A stretch of 5,930 nt of DNA from an uncultured Rhodanobacteraceae bacterium (GTDB taxonomy: Bacteria; Pseudomonadota; Gammaproteobacteria; Xanthomonadales; Rhodanobacteraceae), in contig CALFNI010000201.1 of assembly GCA_937902695.1 (NCBI GenBank), forward strand, positions 1-5,930, written 5' to 3'. A model generated the notes under the pieces. It was not told the origin of the DNA and did not search any database. It saw only the letters and a list, made by a program, of their open reading frames with translations. Numbering within the stretch: the stretch's first letter is position 1; each line of letters opens with the position of its first letter. This document shows positions 1-5,540 of this stretch, one piece after another. The translations under genes and the position numbers were made by a program.

Positions 1-2
1 AC

Positions 3-1649
3 GACGCGCCGTTCAGCGGCGCGACGAGCTTCCAGGCGATGTTCAACGCGATGATCGGCAACGGCGTCAGCGTCATCAGCAACAGCTGGGCTTACTGCGA
101 GGACCAGACGACGCTCGCCGACGTAGAGAGCATCGATTCGATCCTGCAGACGGCGGCCGCGTCCGGCATCAGCGTGTTCAACGGCAGCGGCGACAGCGGC
201 AGCACGTGCCTTGACGGGGCCGCGAACACGATCGGCGTGCCGGCGGACGCGCCGCACGGCACGGCCGTCGGCGGCACCTCGGCGAACACGGCGGCCGGCA
301 ACATCTACGCCGGCGAAACGTGGTGGAACTCGGCTGCGGCGAGCCCGCCCGGCGGCCAGGGCGGCTACGGCGTCAGTCGGTTCTTTCCGCGGCCGGCGTT
401 CCAGGACGGCTTCACGACGTCGTCGTTCCGCTCCGTTCCCGATGTCGCGATCAATGCGGATCCCGCGACGGCCGGCCTCATGATCTGCCAGGCCAGCCAC
501 GGCGGTTGCCCGAATGGCCTTCTTTACGGCGGAACGAGCTTCGCCGCGCCGCTCTGGGCCGCGCTGCACGCGCGGCTCGTGCAGGTGCTCGGCGAAGATC
601 TCGGCGACGCGAACCAGGCGCTCTACCCGCTCGCCAGTACGCCGGCGTTCCACAACGCCGCGTCGATGGGCAGCGACTTCGCGCACGTTGGCCTCGGTTC
701 GGCCGATTTCGGCCGCGCGTATCTCGCGCTCGCCTCGCTGACGGCGGGCGCGGTCAGCGCGAGCACGTCGGACGTCACCGTCTACATGACGCCGCAGCTG
801 GTCTCCTCGCCGGGATTCTCCGGAATTCCGGCCGACAGCACGTCCAGCGCGAGCATCGTCGTGACGCTTCGCGATGCCGGCGGCAATCTCGTCGGCGGCA
901 AGAACGTCAGTCTCACGCCGAGCGGCGGCAGCAGCGTGATCTCGCCGCCGAGCGCAGCGACGTCGCCGCTGAACGGCTCGGCCGTGTTCACGATCACCGA
1001 TGCGACGCCCGAGCAATTCACCGTGACCGCGAAGGACACGACCGACAACGTCACGCTCGCCGAGACGGCCGCCGTGAAGTTCGCGGTGCCGTCGGCCGCC
1101 GCCGCGGGCATCATGGCGTTCCCGACCACGGTCGCCGCCGACGGCGTCAGCACGACGACGATCACCATCACGCTGCACGATGCGCTGAATCACCCGACGC
1201 CGGGCAAGGTCGTCTCGCTGGCGCAGGCCGAAGGGCGCTCGGTGATCACCAGCCCCGATCCGCCGGTGACCGACGCGAACGGCGAGATCGCGTTCACCGC
1301 GACCGATCGCTTCGAGGAAACCGTCACCTACACGGCGACCGACGTCACCGACGGCAACCTTCCGGTGCCGGGCTCCGCGATCGTCACGTTTGCGGGCTCC
1401 GCCGCAGGCTCGTGTGCGACGCCGCCGACCGCCGCGGATGGTTACGAGTTCACGTCATTCATCAACGGCTTCGCGTCGGTGCAGTTCTTCTCGGCAACTT
1501 CAACTTCGGCTGCGCCGGCGCGTCCGCCGTCGCGTTCGATGCGAACGGCAACGGCTATGTCGCGTACTTCCGGACCGGCGCGCTCTACAAGTTCGGCCCC
1601 GACGGCGGCGCGGCGACGGCGCCGCTTTCGACGCTCGGCCCGACGCTGA
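3..1649 (+). CDS. Sedolisin-like (S53) serine peptidase with Ig-like repeats, 5'-partial and frameshifted
   Basis: The open frame runs in from before the window (first full codon at 3); the ATG at 39 is internal. The peptidase part spans about 3-740. SGDSGS (Asp codon 192-194) matches the S53 oxyanion-hole aspartate motif. GGTSFAAP (Ser codon 537-539) matches the catalytic serine motif. VGLGSADFGRAYLAL near 690-730 resembles the C-terminal GLGSP segment near the family's calcium site. The Glu/Asp pair of the catalytic triad would lie upstream and cannot be checked. Two Big_1/invasin-like Ig domains follow, about 768-1090 and 1098-1395, each rich in Thr/Val strands; the second has VTDANGEIAFTATD. 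By family knowledge this would be an exported acid-type endopeptidase with surface or secreted Ig modules. After about 1490 the frame becomes Arg/Ser/Ala-rich nonsense up to the TGA at 1647-1649, while the meaningful protein continues in another frame from 1490. The true gene is therefore probably one ORF ending at 2965. The S53 assignment is firm; the Ig subfamily is less sure. Confidence 0.85.
   Translation, partial: DAPFSGATSFQAMFNAMIGNGVSVISNSWAYCEDQTTLADVESIDSILQTAAASGISVFNGSGDSGSTCLDGAANTIGVPADAPHGTAVGGTSANTAAGNIYAGETWWNSAAASPPGGQGGYGVSRFFPRPAFQDGFTTSSFRSVPDVAINADPATAGLMICQASHGGCPNGLLYGGTSFAAPLWAALHARLVQVLGEDLGDANQALYPLASTPAFHNAASMGSDFAHVGLGSADFGRAYLALASLTAGAVSASTSDVTVYMTPQLVSSPGFSGIPADSTSSASIVVTLRDAGGNLVGGKNVSLTPSGGSSVISPPSAATSPLNGSAVFTITDATPEQFTVTAKDTTDNVTLAETAAVKFAVPSAAAAGIMAFPTTVAADGVSTTTITITLHDALNHPTPGKVVSLAQAEGRSVITSPDPPVTDANGEIAFTATDRFEETVTYTATDVTDGNLPVPGSAIVTFAGSAAGSCATPPTAADGYEFTSFINGFASVQFFSATSTSAAPARPPSRSMRTATAMSRTSGPARSTSSAPTAARRRRRFRRSARR
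1485..1493 (+). other. Apparent -1 frameshift point splitting the S53-propeller gene
   Basis: Protein-like sequence in the frame of position 3 ends with INGFASVQFF (last codon 1488-1490). Protein-like sequence in the next frame starts with LGNFNFG (first codon 1490-1492). Restoring one base, for example one C in the TTCTTCTC run, gives a smooth join VQFFLGNFNFG. Both sides belong to one domain start (GYEFTSFINGF through AVAFDANGNG). There is no X XXY YYZ slippery heptamer, so programmed frameshifting is not supported. A sequencing or assembly indel, or a real inactivating deletion, would both fit. Confidence 0.8.
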
Positions 1650-2965
1650 GCCAGCCGGTGTTCGGCCGCGACGGACGCCTCTACGCGACGCACTCGGCAA
1701 CCACGGGCGACTTCACCACCGGCGATCTGGTGGAGATCGATCCGGAAACCGGTGCGCAACTTCGCGTGCTGGCGGCGAACCTGACCTGTCCGCAGGGGCT
1801 CGCGACCGATCCGCTGAGCGGCGATCTCTTCTTCGACGACGCCTGCACCGGCGCAGGCTCGGACAATCCGTCGATCTTCCGCGTCAGCAATCCGTCCAGC
1901 GCAACGCCGACCGTTTCCGTCTATGCGACGATGCCGGCGACGCCGAACGGCGAGCTCTCGATCGCGCCGGACGGCACGATCTACGTCGTCGTCGGCTACT
2001 ACCTCAATCCGTTCGCGCCGGTGTACGGCATCTCGGGCACCAATCAGCCGATGCCGCCGATCATCGCGCCGGTCGCGGGCGTGACCGCGAACTACTGGGT
2101 GAAGGTCGGCGCCGCGAACCCGGATGGCTCGGCAGCGACGCTGATCGTGCTCGACAATCTGTCGCTCGAAACGGTCGACCTCGCCGACACCACGCAGCGC
2201 TCGCCGCTCGCGAGCAACATCGGCGCCGGCACGATCGGCACCGACGGCTGCATGTACCCGAGCTCGGGCGACGCGATCTACCGGCTCGCGCCGACGGACG
2301 GCGTGTGCGATTTCGCGACGACGAACCCATCGCCCGCGCTCGCGCTGACCCCGGCGAGCACGTCGCCGAATCCGACGCAGGGCGGCACCGTCGCGCTGAC
2401 TGCGACATTCCGCAATATCGCGGCACCGTCCGGCACGGCGGTCTATTTCGGCGTGCGCGGCGCCAACGCGCAGACGCATCTCGAGCGCAGCGGCAACGAC
2501 GGCAGCGCGACGTTCACCTACCAGGGGCTTCGCGACGGCGACGACGTGATCACCGCGACCGCGACCGTCGGCGCCACGACGCTGACGTCGAACGTCGCGC
2601 GGGTCACCTGGAGCGCGGGACCGCACGCGAGCCTCGTCGACATCACGGGCGCGACCACGGCGACGGCCGGACAGCCGGTCGCGCTGGCGGCGGTGCTGGT
2701 GGACGTGTCGGTCGATCCGCCTGTCGCCATCGTCGGCGGCAGCCTGCACTTCGCGGTCGGCGCGGCCAACGTCTCGTGCGATGCGATCGTCGGCGCGAAC
2801 GGCGTCGCGCGCTGCAGCGTGACGATTCCGAATCCCGGCGCGTATCAGCTCGACGTGAGCTATGCCGGCAACGGACAGCACCTCGCGGCGAGCGCGAGCC
2901 GCCTGATCGTCGTGCCGACCGACGGGATCGATCGCATCTTCGCCGACGGCTTCGACGGCAACTGA
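1490..2965 (+). CDS. C-terminal half of the same secreted protein: beta-propeller-like region, two Ig-like domains, IFADGF tail
   Basis: This frame becomes protein-like at 1490 (LGNFNFGCAGASAVAFD) and runs 491 residues to the TGA at 2963-2965. No plausible start codon with a ribosome site lies near 1490, so I read it as the continuation of the S53 gene after a 1-base loss. From about 1405 to 2330 there are repeated blade-like units (AVAFDANGNGYVAYF, GLATDPLSGDLFFDD, LSIAPDGTIYVVV, GTIGTDGCMYP) that resemble NHL/SMP-30-type propellers. Two Ig-like beta-sandwich domains follow, about 2335-2620 and 2625-2925; the last contains the paired cysteines of VSCDAIV and ARCSVTI, a possible disulfide, which fits an exported protein. 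The end is DRIFADGFDGN (2930-2962), a tail I have seen as a recurrent end of exported Xanthomonadales proteins. It has no hydrophobic helix, so it is not a PEP-CTERM or GlyGly-CTERM sorting signal. The propeller's ligand is unknown. It could instead be a separate gene whose start is hidden, but this is less likely. Confidence 0.75.
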   Translation, partial: LGNFNFGCAGASAVAFDANGNGYVAYFRTGALYKFGPDGGAATAPLSTLGPTLSQPVFGRDGRLYATHSATTGDFTTGDLVEIDPETGAQLRVLAANLTCPQGLATDPLSGDLFFDDACTGAGSDNPSIFRVSNPSSATPTVSVYATMPATPNGELSIAPDGTIYVVVGYYLNPFAPVYGISGTNQPMPPIIAPVAGVTANYWVKVGAANPDGSAATLIVLDNLSLETVDLADTTQRSPLASNIGAGTIGTDGCMYPSSGDAIYRLAPTDGVCDFATTNPSPALALTPASTSPNPTQGGTVALTATFRNIAAPSGTAVYFGVRGANAQTHLERSGNDGSATFTYQGLRDGDDVITATATVGATTLTSNVARVTWSAGPHASLVDITGATTATAGQPVALAAVLVDVSVDPPVAIVGGSLHFAVGAANVSCDAIVGANGVARCSVTIPNPGAYQLDVSYAGNGQHLAASASRLIVVPTDGIDRIFADGFDGN

Positions 2966-2973
2966 GGACGCAT

Positions 2974-3006
2974 GCGGGGAGGCCATCGGCGGCCTCCCCG
3001 CGCTTT
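2974..3006 (+). terminator. GC-rich intrinsic-terminator-like hairpin after the S53 gene
   Basis: A perfect 11-bp stem (GCGGGGAGGCC at 2974-2984 pairs with 2991-3001) closes a 6-base loop (ATCGGC) only 9 bases after the stop codon. It is followed by GCTTT, a short T run only. The position and stem strength fit a transcription terminator. The weak T tract leaves a processing or stabilising 3' hairpin possible. Confidence 0.65.
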
Positions 3007-3008
3007 CG

Positions 3009-3314
3009 CGTCGCAACGGCCCCGTCCCGGTCAGTTGTTGACAGAACAGGGATCCGAGCGCCTTCCAAAGCGTGCGCGAGTCGCGCTTCCCGGCTGCAAA
3101 CCCGCTGCGCGAACGGGCGAAAACGCGCCTCCGGGCGCCTTCCGACCTCCACGAAGTGCCGAATCGGTCCCAATTCCGCGTTTTATGGGCTGCTGGAGGA
3201 ACTTTGGCGGGCTCAAGGGCACCTTTTTTGCTACCTCCAGCCTGATCTGCTGATGTTCTGGCCAGCGGGCTGTTCAGCAGAGGGTGGGTAGGCCGGAGCG
3301 ACAATGTTAAGTGC
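3009..3314. other. Intergenic stretch of about 300 bases with no convincing gene
   Basis: Open frames crossing this stretch (for example 2972-3253 +, 3031-3222 -) lack ribosome sites and recognisable protein character. From about 3170 onward the sequence is visibly less GC-rich than the genes on either side. Two imperfect stem-loops are visible. In one, GCTGGAGG at 3192-3199 pairs with CCTCCAGC at 3234-3241, with a T6 run (3224-3229) in the loop. In the other, CTGCTGA at 3247-3253 pairs with TCAGCAG at 3274-3280 and encloses the palindrome CTGGCCAG. A direct repeat GCGCCTTCC occurs near 3058 and 3136. I recognise no riboswitch or known small RNA here. It could be a gene remnant, an unrecognised RNA or plain spacer. 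Confidence 0.4.
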
Positions 3315-3343
3315 TTGTTATTCGCCGGGGTCTGTGCTTACAT
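3315..3343 (+). promoter_or_regulatory. Candidate extended -10 promoter for the SPFH gene
   Basis: TTGTTA (3315-3320) lies exactly 17 bases before TTACAT (3338-3343). The latter is preceded by TG-C (3335-3337), the extended -10 element. Matches to the sigma-70 consensus are modest (4/6 and 3/6), and the TG helps. This would give a leader of roughly 45 bases before the ATG at 3395, in the AT-richer part of the gap. It was identified by eye only. Confidence 0.35.
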
Positions 3344-3394
3344 TGAAGTCCGATTTTAAGTATGTGCGGTAAGTCGTTGTAGAGAGATAAGAAA

Positions 3395-3853
3395 ATGCTG
3401 TCCCCGATGATCATGATGGCGCTCGTCGCCATAGCCGTACTCGCTTTCTCGTCGATCCGACGGATTCCCGAGGGCCAGGTGTACACGCTGCGCCGCGTGG
3501 GCGGACACACGCGCGTGATGCACGCCGGCATGCATTTCATGATGCCGCTCGTCGAGCGGGTCGCGCACAAGATCAGCCTGACCGGCTCGAACGTGCCGGT
3601 CGACGGGCTCATCGCGGCCGACCAGCGCTACCGCGGCATCGTGTACTTCCAGGTACTGGATCCGGCCCGCGCCGATCGCGTCATCGACGGCATCGACGGC
3701 CTTCTTCAGGACCGCACGCGCTCGCTGTTCGCCGATGCCTCGCTGCCGGAGTCGTCCGACGGCCGTCGCCAATGGCTCAAGCAGTCGCTCAACTCGGATA
3801 TCCGCGAGCGCGGCCTGCTGGTGACGCGGGTCGATCTCAGCGCGTCGAACTGA
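3395..3853 (+). CDS. Compact SPFH/Band 7 (stomatin-like) membrane protein
   Basis: This is a 152-residue protein starting at ATG 3395, with a purine-rich AGAGAGA at 3381-3387 seven bases upstream. Residues 1-20 (MLSPMIMMALVAIAVLAFSS) form one hydrophobic membrane segment. They are followed by the SPFH opening signature IPEGQVYTLRRVGGHTRVMHAG and then MHFMMPLVERVAHKISL, which corresponds to the family's 'G.h...P.id.v..v.l'. RGIVYFQVLDPARADRVIDG and the final RERGLLVTRVDLS match the later core strands and helices. Stomatin, prohibitin and HflK/C relatives are usually 250-400 residues, with a long C-terminal coiled coil for ring assembly. This one stops right after the Band 7 core, with no frame disruption in sight. 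By family knowledge it would sit in the inner membrane and organise lipids or proteases, but the partner is unknown. Adjacent genes (a separate peptidase gene before, rsmG after) do not define its role. Confidence 0.75.
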   Translation: MLSPMIMMALVAIAVLAFSSIRRIPEGQVYTLRRVGGHTRVMHAGMHFMMPLVERVAHKISLTGSNVPVDGLIAADQRYRGIVYFQVLDPARADRVIDGIDGLLQDRTRSLFADASLPESSDGRRQWLKQSLNSDIRERGLLVTRVDLSASN

Positions 3854-3857
3854 GCGT

Positions 3858-3915
3858 CGCGATGCCGTGACATCGGGCCGCGACGGCCCGATACTGCCGC
3901 GCGCGCGGCATCGCG
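3858..3915 (+). repeat. Nested inverted repeat / Y-shaped hairpin between the SPFH gene and rsmG
   Basis: Four bases after the SPFH stop, a 10-bp outer stem (CGCGATGCCG at 3858-3867 with CGGCATCGCG at 3906-3915) encloses a perfect 9-bp hairpin (ATCGGGCCG, loop CGA, CGGCCCGAT; 3872-3892). The right side also contains a perfect 16-bp palindrome, TGCCGCGCGCGCGGCA (3895-3910), which competes with the outer stem. There is no T run, so a standard intrinsic terminator is unlikely. A 3'-end stabiliser, a leader structure for rsmG or a small repeat element are possible. Its presence argues against using the GTG at 3867 as the rsmG start. Confidence 0.6.
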
Positions 3916-3941
3916 CGTTGCGCAAAACGCAGGTTTTCTCC

Positions 3942-4604
3942 GTGGCCGCTCGCGATCCGCTGCGCAAACGCCTCGATGCCGGCCTTGCCGCGCTCGGCAT
4001 CGCGCTCGACGACGCGGCGATCGAACGCCTGCTCGACTATGTCGACCTGCTCGAACGCTGGAACGCGGCGTACAACCTGACCGCCGTGCGCGATCCGGCC
4101 GAAATGGTGACGCGGCACCTGATCGATTCGCTCGCGATCCTGCCGTACGTGTCTGGCGCGACGCTCGCCGATCTCGGCAGCGGCGCCGGATTGCCCGGCA
4201 TTCCGCTCGCGATCGCGGCGCCCGCGCGCGAAACGCTGCTGGTGGATTCGAACGGCAAGAAGGCCCGGTTCCTGCGCGAGGCCGTGCGCCGGCTCGGGCT
4301 GAGGCACGTGCGCGTCGCCGAAAGCCGCGTCGAGGACGTCGCCGGCACGTTCGATTGCATCACCGCGCGCGCGTTCGCGAGCCTCGGCGAGATGCTCGGC
4401 TGGGGCGGGCACCTGCTCGCGCCGGACGGCGTCTGGCTCGCGATGAAGGGCCGCGCGCCGGAGGACGAGCTCGACGCGGTGCCGCGCGAGTTCCGCGTCG
4501 AGAAGGTCGTCACGCTGAACGTGCCGGGCCTCGATGCCGAGCGCCACCTCGTGATCCTCAAGCGGAGCGCGAGTTCCGTCGCTCCCGCGAACGCGGGAAG
4601 CTAG
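3942..4604 (+). CDS. rsmG: 16S rRNA (guanine-527-N7)-methyltransferase RsmG (GidB)
   Basis: RsmG transfers a methyl group from S-adenosylmethionine to N7 of G527 in 16S rRNA. Loss of this modification gives low-level streptomycin resistance in several bacteria. The visible signatures are WNAAYNLTAVRDPAEMVTRHL near residues 40-60, the SAM-binding loop DLGSGAGLPG at about 77-86, VDSNGKKARFLRE near 101-113 and ARAFASL near 143-149. I chose GTG 3942 (VAARDPLRKRL), with a weak AGG at 3931-3933. This gives 220 residues, close to the usual 205-215. The in-frame GTG at 3867 would add 25 non-conserved residues and translate through the nested hairpin. The protein should end near LVILKR, but the frame continues as SASSVAPANAGS because a REP-like repeat supplies the last codons and the stop. 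It lies upstream of parA, as in the common origin-region order. Confidence 0.95.
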   Translation: MAARDPLRKRLDAGLAALGIALDDAAIERLLDYVDLLERWNAAYNLTAVRDPAEMVTRHLIDSLAILPYVSGATLADLGSGAGLPGIPLAIAAPARETLLVDSNGKKARFLREAVRRLGLRHVRVAESRVEDVAGTFDCITARAFASLGEMLGWGGHLLAPDGVWLAMKGRAPEDELDAVPREFRVEKVVTLNVPGLDAERHLVILKRSASSVAPANAGS

Positions 4605-4657
4605 CGCCTCCGCGCCAGTCGCCGAAGGCGCTCGGTTCCGCTTTCGCGGGGACGACG
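4577..4657. repeat. REP-like inverted pair (BIME-type) overlapping the end of rsmG
   Basis: The left arm 4577-4608 and the reverse complement of the right arm 4627-4657 agree at 26 of 32 aligned positions by my count, around an 18-base centre. Each arm begins with CGTCG and has its own small hairpin: TCCCGCG-AA-CGCGGGA at 4583-4598 and CCGC-TTTC-GCGG at 4638-4649. The pattern resembles the widespread proteobacterial CGTCATTCCCGCGAAAGCGG repeat, whose translation reads SVIPAKAGIQ. Here the arm is read in rsmG as SVAPANAGS. Such elements are usually extragenic and mobilised by RAYT-type transposases; none is visible in this window. Confidence 0.75.
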
Positions 4658-4675
4658 GGGATTGGGTTCGACGGC

Positions 4676-4681
4676 TAGAAT
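4676..4681 (+). promoter_or_regulatory. Candidate -10 box for parAB
   Basis: TAGAAT matches TATAAT at 5 of 6 positions, 46 bases before the parA ATG and just downstream of the REP-like pair. No good -35 hexamer is found at 16-19 bases upstream, where the right repeat arm ends. A start of transcription near 4687-4689 would place the small hairpin at 4689-4701 at the very 5' end of the message. Confidence 0.35.
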
Positions 4682-4688
4682 CGCACCC

Positions 4689-4707
4689 CCGGCATCGCCG
4701 GAATTTT
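4689..4707 (+). terminator. Short hairpin plus T run in the rsmG-parA gap
   Basis: CCGGC-ATC-GCCGG (4689-4701) forms a 5-bp all-GC stem and is followed by AATTTTT (4702-4707 and on). The shape fits a small intrinsic terminator for rsmG, or an attenuator or stabilising 5' hairpin for parA, whose ATG lies only 21 bases further on. The stem is short, so termination would be partial at best. Confidence 0.35.
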
Positions 4708-4727
4708 TGGAGTCGGCTGCAGCACGC

Positions 4728-5519
4728 ATGACGCGCATCATCGCCATCGCCAACCAGAAGGGCTGCGTCTGCAAGACGACGACGGCGGTCAATCTCGCCG
4801 CCGCGCTCGCCGAGACCAAGCGCCGCATCCTGCTCGTCGACCTCGATGCGCAGGGCAACGCGACGATGGCGTCCGGCATCGACAAGCGCGCCGCGAAGCC
4901 GAACGGCTGCGACGTGCTGCTCGAAGAGGCGCCGATCGAGCGCGCGATCGTCGCGACCGAAGGCGGCTTCGATCTCCTGCCGGGCAGCCTCGACCTCACG
5001 GCGGCCGAGCTGAAGCTGATGGATGCGCTCGCGCGCGAGTCGCGGCTGAAAGAGCAGCTCGCGAAGCTCGGCGACCGCTATCACACGATCCTGATCGATT
5101 GCCCGCCGACGCTGCACCTGCTCACGATCAACGCGCTGACGGCCGCGCACGGCGTGCTGATTCCGGTGCAGTGCGAATACTTCGCGCTCGAAGGCCTGTC
5201 GAGCCTGCTCGACACGATCAAGGCCGTGCGCCAGCGACTCAATCCGAAGCTCGAAGTCGAAGGCCTGCTGCGCACGATGTACGACGTGCGGAACAACCTC
5301 GGCAACGAAGTCTCATCGCAGCTCACCAAGCATTTCGGCGAGAAAGTGCTGCGCTCGATCATTCCGCGCAACATCCGTCTCGCCGAGGCGCCGAGCCACG
5401 GCAAGCCGATCAATCTCTACGATCGCGAATCGCGCGGCGCGATCGCGTATCTTGGCCTCGCCGGCGAGATGCTGCGCCGCGAGCGCGCACCGGCGCCGGC
5501 GAGCCCGGCGCCGCACTGA
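4728..5519 (+). CDS. parA: Chromosome-partitioning ATPase ParA (Soj/MinD-type) with altered P-loop
   Basis: ParA is a deviant-Walker ATPase that binds DNA as an ATP dimer and moves ParB-parS complexes to segregate the origin. The 263-residue length is typical. ATG 4728 puts the P-loop at residues 9-19, as in relatives; the in-frame TTG at 4662 would add an unconserved N-terminus. The signature lysine (K11) and P-loop lysine (K16) are kept, but the loop reads NQKGCVCKTTT, with Cys13 and Cys15 where the family has glycines. Other motifs are good: LLVDLDAQGNATMASGID (Walker A'), TILIDCPP (Walker B), IPVQCEYFALEGLSSLL, YDVRNNLGNEVSSQL and IPRNIRLAEAPSHGKPINLYD. The segment after Walker B is TLHLLT where SLGLLT is common. 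The ribosome site is weak: GGAG at 4709-4712 lies 15 bases away from the ATG. The gene is 21 bases upstream of parB, surely co-transcribed. The sequence shows a whole gene; whether its ATPase works is uncertain. Confidence 0.95.
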   Translation: MTRIIAIANQKGCVCKTTTAVNLAAALAETKRRILLVDLDAQGNATMASGIDKRAAKPNGCDVLLEEAPIERAIVATEGGFDLLPGSLDLTAAELKLMDALARESRLKEQLAKLGDRYHTILIDCPPTLHLLTINALTAAHGVLIPVQCEYFALEGLSSLLDTIKAVRQRLNPKLEVEGLLRTMYDVRNNLGNEVSSQLTKHFGEKVLRSIIPRNIRLAEAPSHGKPINLYDRESRGAIAYLGLAGEMLRRERAPAPASPAPH

Positions 5520-5540
5520 TGACGAAGGACACGTAATTCC

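Noticed and set aside
1482..1495. Programmed -1 ribosomal frameshift at the split
   Set aside because: There is no slippery heptamer and no obvious downstream pseudoknot or upstream Shine-Dalgarno-like stimulator. A simple indel explains the data better.
3038..3043. Perfect TTGACA -35 hexamer
   Set aside because: No -10-like hexamer is found 15-19 bases downstream (CCTTCC and similar), so it is probably chance.
2972..3253. 93-codon frame on the plus strand after the S53 gene
   Set aside because: It starts inside the terminator stem, has no ribosome site, and its composition is not protein-like.
1442..3304. Long open frame on the minus strand (620 codons)
   Set aside because: It is Arg/Ala/Asp-rich low-information protein opposite the well-supported propeller and Ig frame, and it runs through the terminator and intergenic stretch. 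It is typical of an antisense shadow in GC-rich DNA.
4305..4310. CACGTG, the core of parS
   Set aside because: The flanks do not match TGTTTCACGTGAAACA, and it lies within rsmG coding sequence, so it is not a partition site.
3837..5150. Long open frame on the minus strand (437 codons)
   Set aside because: It lies opposite rsmG and parA, with Arg/Glu/Ala-rich composition and no recognisable motif. It is a shadow frame.
5519..5536. Five-codon frame (MTKDT) overlapping the parA stop by ATGA
   Set aside because: It is too short to support as a gene. Translational coupling between parA and parB is possible, but parB has its own GAAGGA site.
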